Part shown: piece by piece, positions 5,832-8,323 of the stretch | Layout of the letters: each line of letters opens with the position of its first letter | Numbering within the stretch: position 1 is the stretch's first letter | Source of the DNA: DASYAN01 sp036501345 | GTDB taxonomy: Bacteria > Chloroflexota > Ktedonobacteria > Ktedonobacterales > Ktedonobacteraceae | Assembly: GCA_036501345.1 (NCBI GenBank) | Contig: DASYAN010000266.1 | Location: forward strand, 1 to 8,323 | Length of the DNA stretch: 8,323 nt | Reading direction: 5' to 3' | The notes under the pieces: generated by a model | Database searches by the model: none | Seen by the model: the letters and a program-made list of their open reading frames with translations, nothing else | Told to the model about the DNA's origin: nothing | Position numbers and translations under genes: made by a program

Positions 5832-5879
5832 CTGAGATGTAGCTTTCAATCCACTGTGATTTGAAAGCTACAGCCTCAG
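5832..5879 (+). other. Hairpin 2 after the second secreted-protein gene
   Basis: TGTAGCTTTCAA (5838-5849) pairs perfectly with TTGAAAGCTACA (5861-5872) over an 11-nt loop. The stem is extended by CTGAG (5832-5836) with CTCAG (5875-5879) across a small internal loop, giving about 17 pairs. It starts one base after hairpin 1. There is no poly-T tail. It may be a transcript-end stabiliser, a factor-dependent terminator or part of a mobile palindromic element; the sequence does not decide. Confidence 0.6.
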
Positions 5880-5900
5880 TGCTAGATTGGCACACTTGGG

Positions 5901-5974
5901 AGGAGATCTGGTTCTCAGGAGGAGATTCTACTCATTCCAACAGAGCCTGACTCACCCCAAGGTTGTCGAGGTAA
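5901..5974 (+). repeat. Repeated intergenic element R, copy 2
   Basis: This is the second copy of the ~74-bp element at 5012-5084, with the same order of conserved blocks (AGGAGATC, GGTT, CAGGAG, TTCTA, CCTG, AGGTTG.CGA, GTAA). The hairpin is retained with changed bases: GGTTCT (5910-5915) pairs with AGAGCC (5942-5947) through one G-T wobble. No third secreted-protein gene follows; the next gene is convergent and ends at 6033. Confidence 0.65.
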
Positions 5975-6032
5975 TCTCTATCCCCCTCACATAAAGTCCT
6001 GAAGAAGTTATGAAGTACCTATCCCTTCCACA

Positions 6033-7034
6033 TTAGCTCTTTCCAGCTAGTAGAGCACAGAAGCGCTGAACGCCTACGTTGCCTCCAGAGATCACCACTC
6101 CTACGCGTAAATTTGCTACGTCCACTTTGCTGGCAAGTAGTGCGGCAAAGGCAGATGCCCCACTTGGTTCTGCGACTACTTTGAGTCGCTCAAAGAGCAA
6201 TACCATAGCTGCCAAGATCTCATCGTCGGTGACAAGCAGGATATCTGTCAATAGTCGGCGATTGATAGCAAAAGTGAGTTCACCAGGGAGTTCGACCTGG
6301 AGCCCATCCGCAATTGTGTGAGGAACAGGAATGCGAATCCGTGTCTTGGCATCCAATGACTGCTTGGTATCGTTGCCATTCACCGGTTCAACACCATAAA
6401 CCCGACACTTCGGATTGAGGCTCGTGACAACTGTAGCACAGCCAGCAATCAGTCCTCCCCCACTCGTCGGCACAAGTAGCACATCAAGATTTTGCACCTC
6501 TTCGATCAACTCAAGCGCCACAGTTCCCTGACCAGCCATAATTGAAAAGTCATCATATGGTGGGACAGAGACAGCGTTGCGTTCACGCACCAGCTGCCGT
6601 GCAAGAGCCTCACGGTCTTCACTATATCGATCGTAGGTGATAATCTCAGCACCATATCCTCGCACGGCAAGCACTTTTGCTTCGGGAGCATCCTGCGGCA
6701 TGAGAATGGTAGCCGTTGTGCCTACGATCTGGGCGGCCAGGGCCACAGCTTGCGCATGATTACCAGAGGACCAAGCAAAAAGTCCCCGTGCACGCTCCTC
6801 AGCAGAAAGTTGAAGCACCTTGTTTAAGGCACCCCGAATTTTAAAGGCTCCGGCCCGCTGATAGCACTCCGCTTTCAAGAACACCTGAGCTCCCACGAGC
6901 TGATTGAGCGTTCTGGATGTGAGTACAGGGGTACGATGGATGAACGATTTAATACGAGCGGCTGCGTCTCGAATATCAGACAAATGAAGTGCTATATTAT
7001 CAGAAGTCGATGTCACGAATTGTTCCTCATTCAT
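6033..7034 (-). CDS. PLP-dependent threonine/serine dehydratase-like enzyme (possible threo-3-hydroxyaspartate ammonia-lyase or serine racemase type)
   Basis: This is a complete 333-aa fold-type II PLP enzyme without the C-terminal ACT-like regulatory domain of biosynthetic IlvA. The PLP lysine is K65 in YQRAGAFKIRGA. The substrate loop SSGNHAQ (89-95) carries S90, equivalent to the second catalytic base of serine racemase. The phosphate-binding loop is SGGGLIAG (191-198), and the cofactor-ring region ends with SGGN (316-319). E216, G220 and D222 in VEPVNGND match the divalent-metal site of serine racemase and related eukaryote-like dehydratases. TYDRYSEDRE and RIPVPHTIADG are typical of members annotated as hydroxyaspartate lyase. 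It probably deaminates threonine, serine or 3-hydroxyaspartate in the cytoplasm; substrate choice cannot be read from sequence. The ATG is supported by AAGGAG. The gene lies 59 bp downstream of a lipoprotein gene on the same strand. Confidence 0.93.
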   Translation of the reverse strand: MNEEQFVTSTSDNIALHLSDIRDAAARIKSFIHRTPVLTSRTLNQLVGAQVFLKAECYQRAGAFKIRGALNKVLQLSAEERARGLFAWSSGNHAQAVALAAQIVGTTATILMPQDAPEAKVLAVRGYGAEIITYDRYSEDREALARQLVRERNAVSVPPYDDFSIMAGQGTVALELIEEVQNLDVLLVPTSGGGLIAGCATVVTSLNPKCRVYGVEPVNGNDTKQSLDAKTRIRIPVPHTIADGLQVELPGELTFAINRRLLTDILLVTDDEILAAMVLLFERLKVVAEPSGASAFAALLASKVDVANLRVGVVISGGNVGVQRFCALLAGKS

Positions 7035-7093
7035 GTTTTTCTCCTTAGGGGATCGGAACCAGCAAGTTCACCAGCAGATAAGTGGTACTGGTA

Positions 7094-7588
7094 CTACCCT
7101 ATGGTAATGCGATCGATATCAGGGGCGTAATCTGTCGGACTAGAGATCTTAATCGTGTTGCTTCCTGCCTGTAAACTTACAGTCATTTGTGCAACCTGGG
7201 GCGCGATATTATCACAACAATTGACGGTCAGTATTCGCAAGCCTGGGACCTCCATATTAGGGCCACCATCAACACTAATAAAAGCCGTCGTCACTCGATT
7301 TGGTATCGAGTTAATGTAATAGATCTTCAAAGTATAATTTCCACCATGATCTACATTGATATTATTAAATTGAAGAGATATCGTGTAACTAATCCAGCCA
7401 ACTCTTACTCCACCAGAACATAAGTTGCAAGTAAAGGTTTTTGTTCCATTGTTTGTGTTGCTTGATGCCTCAGCTTCATAACTTGGGCCTGTCGGACCTG
7501 CAACAGAGTCAGGTTTAAAAAGGGTATTATAACTACAACATCCAAGTACTGATATTATCAGCATAAAAAGCAGAGCCAAATTTTTCAT
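7094..7588 (-). CDS. Lipoprotein with a CBM6/CBM35-like carbohydrate-binding domain
   Basis: The 164-aa product starts with a short lipoprotein signal (MKNLALLFMLIISVLGC) ending in a VLGC lipobox, so C17 should be lipidated and the protein anchored outside the membrane. After a short GPTGP linker comes one beta-sandwich domain (about 37-164) with hallmarks of CBM6/CBM35-like modules: YEAEA at the first strand, GGNYTLKIYYIN in the middle, TAFISVDGG, then SLQAGSNTIKI and the ending APDIDRITI. Cysteine pairs CNLC (54-57) and CC (124-125) may be disulfide-bonded; C..CSGG is common in this style of domain. There is no catalytic domain, so it likely binds a glycan or acts as a surface adhesin; the ligand is unknown. 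The start has only a weak ribosome binding site. The PLP enzyme gene follows after 59 bp and may share the transcript, without an obvious functional link. Confidence 0.85.
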   Translation of the reverse strand: MKNLALLFMLIISVLGCCSYNTLFKPDSVAGPTGPSYEAEASSNTNNGTKTFTCNLCSGGVRVGWISYTISLQFNNINVDHGGNYTLKIYYINSIPNRVTTAFISVDGGPNMEVPGLRILTVNCCDNIAPQVAQMTVSLQAGSNTIKISSPTDYAPDIDRITIG

Positions 7589-7592
7589 TTAT

Positions 7593-7641
7593 TCAGTACT
7601 GAGCAAATATCTCTATACCGCGATTAACAGAAGTACTGAGC
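7593..7641. promoter_or_regulatory. Repeated AGTACTGAGC boxes upstream of the lipoprotein gene
   Basis: AGTACTGAGC occurs at 7595-7604 and again at 7632-7641, in direct orientation 37 bp apart. The copy near the gene sits inside the perfect 10-bp palindrome TCAGTACTGA (7593-7602), only five bases from the ATG on the minus strand. The position fits an operator or leader signal, but no promoter was pinned down. Confidence 0.35.
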
Positions 7642-7699
7642 CACCATAATAAGTAAACTAATACATGGATGTTGACTCACTCTTTCTGAAGACTACCCT

Positions 7700-7906
7700 A
7701 TGACTCTCGAGATACAGGAAGATAGCGCCCATCTCCTTTCACAGCTTCGCTTGAAACGAAAATTGCCAAGTACACCTAGAATGTATATCACTACCCATGG
7801 GTCATTCAAGAGGGATAGAGCCCCAAATTTGTCTGATACGGTGTATAAAAAAGCTAGAGAGACGTTTCTTATGATCCTACTGTATGATTATTACGAGGGA
7901 CAGTAG
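7700..7906 (+). CDS. Doubtful small open frame (68 aa)
   Basis: This is an ATG-initiated frame of 68 codons, rich in Lys, Arg and Leu, with no recognisable domain, signal or membrane segment. No ribosome binding site precedes the ATG (CTGAAGACTACCCT). It does not overlap another gene, which is the only point in its favour. It may be a chance frame or a fragment of a lost gene. Confidence 0.15.
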   Translation: MTLEIQEDSAHLLSQLRLKRKLPSTPRMYITTHGSFKRDRAPNLSDTVYKKARETFLMILLYDYYEGQ

Positions 7907-7918
7907 CCACCAGCTTGA

Positions 7919-8323
7919 TTAATCCACCGCTCTGTTGGATAATAGATGGCGGACAAAGAAGCCGCGTTGAGCTGTTACTGCCTGCTCAAATATGGGACAA
8001 CCATACATATTGAAATGATCTCCCGGATAGTGAAGCACTTCAGCATACGGGGCCGCTTTCGCCGTCTTGAGGGCAGCTTGCGGCGAAGTGAGCTGATCCT
8101 CGTCGCAAATACACATCAGCAGGGGACAGGATAAACGGGAAGCTGATCGAATAGGTCGATAGAACCCGATATCTAGCAGTACACGAGCTGCGATATGGTC
8201 ATCCCAGTGCTCCTGGGATGCAAATTTTTGGAAGCCTTCTAGCGCTCCCGGTGTTCTGAGTGCTGCTAACGAGCCGGGGACCCCAGCTACCTTGATATAG
8301 TAAGGCGACTTGTGCAGTAACTG
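7919..8323 (-). CDS. Alpha/beta hydrolase, C-terminal fragment
   Basis: The last 134 codons of a larger gene enter from the right edge, so the nucleophile elbow and oxyanion region are outside the window. The visible part has the usual cap-to-core pattern (VAGVPGSLAALRTPGALEGF, then a W and IAARVLL helix, then YRPIRSASRLSCPLLM). The strand ending in CICDEDQLTSP places the catalytic acid (D74 or D76 of the fragment), and YPGDHFNMY places the catalytic histidine (H103). The remaining helix (FEQAVTAQRGFFVRHLL) closes the fold. Such hydrolases are cytoplasmic esterases or lyases of dienelactone-hydrolase or acyl-peptidase-like type; substrate cannot be told from this end. The stop codon TAA is at 7921-7919. 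Confidence 0.88.
   Translation of the reverse strand, partial: QLLHKSPYYIKVAGVPGSLAALRTPGALEGFQKFASQEHWDDHIAARVLLDIGFYRPIRSASRLSCPLLMCICDEDQLTSPQAALKTAKAAPYAEVLHYPGDHFNMYGCPIFEQAVTAQRGFFVRHLLSNRAVD

Larger units (their letters stand above)
7589..7918. other. Spacer between the lipoprotein gene and the convergent hydrolase end
   Basis: These ~330 bp contain the AGTACTGAGC boxes, the probable upstream region of the lipoprotein gene on the minus strand, and one weak plus-strand open frame (7700-7906). No RNA gene or clear terminator was seen. Confidence 0.5.

Noticed and set aside
7946..8134. Plus-strand frame opposite the hydrolase fragment
   Set aside because: It is antisense to a recognisable alpha/beta hydrolase and has no features of its own.

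Overview
The window looks like chromosomal DNA of a free-living bacterium, most likely a Chloroflexota member of the Ktedonobacteria type. The grounds are indirect: a T-box-controlled pheS-pheT pair, an SPW-repeat membrane protein, a CBM6/35-like secreted module of a style common in that group, moderate GC, and long intergenic spacers with tandem repeats. This assignment is an inference. No rRNA, tRNA, CRISPR array, transposase or phage gene was seen.

Layout. (1) 1-1623, minus strand: the 5' end of pheT, all of pheS, and upstream a complete phenylalanine T-box leader with promoter, UUC specifier, T-box sequence and terminator. (2) 1624-3227, minus strand: a BSP-type (basic secretory protein) putative metallopeptidase that looks truncated at its C-terminus and lacks a convincing start, then a small SPW-repeat membrane protein. 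(3) 3228-4396: a long non-coding stretch holding a 21/22-bp minisatellite and then two nearly identical 237-bp tandem units rich in inverted repeats. (4) 4397-5974, plus strand: two consecutive genes for small exported proteins of unknown function with similar signal regions. Each is preceded by a hairpin and a strong ribosome binding site. A ~74-bp sequence element is repeated after each gene, and a pair of strong hairpins follows the second. (5) 6033-7588, minus strand: a lipoprotein with a carbohydrate-binding-like domain, followed 59 bp downstream by a fold-type II PLP enzyme of the threonine/serine dehydratase, serine racemase and hydroxyaspartate lyase group. (6) 7919-8323, minus strand: the C-terminal part of an alpha/beta hydrolase that runs off the window.

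How the parts work together. The pheST leader explains how charging of tRNA-Phe controls the synthetase operon. The other genes form no obvious pathway. The least explained part is 3899-5974: duplicated, strongly base-pairing leader DNA, two small secreted proteins that may be diverged paralogues, and a repeated intergenic element with a hairpin whose pairing is kept through several substitutions. This is the best candidate here for an undescribed regulated export locus, but no function can be assigned from sequence alone.
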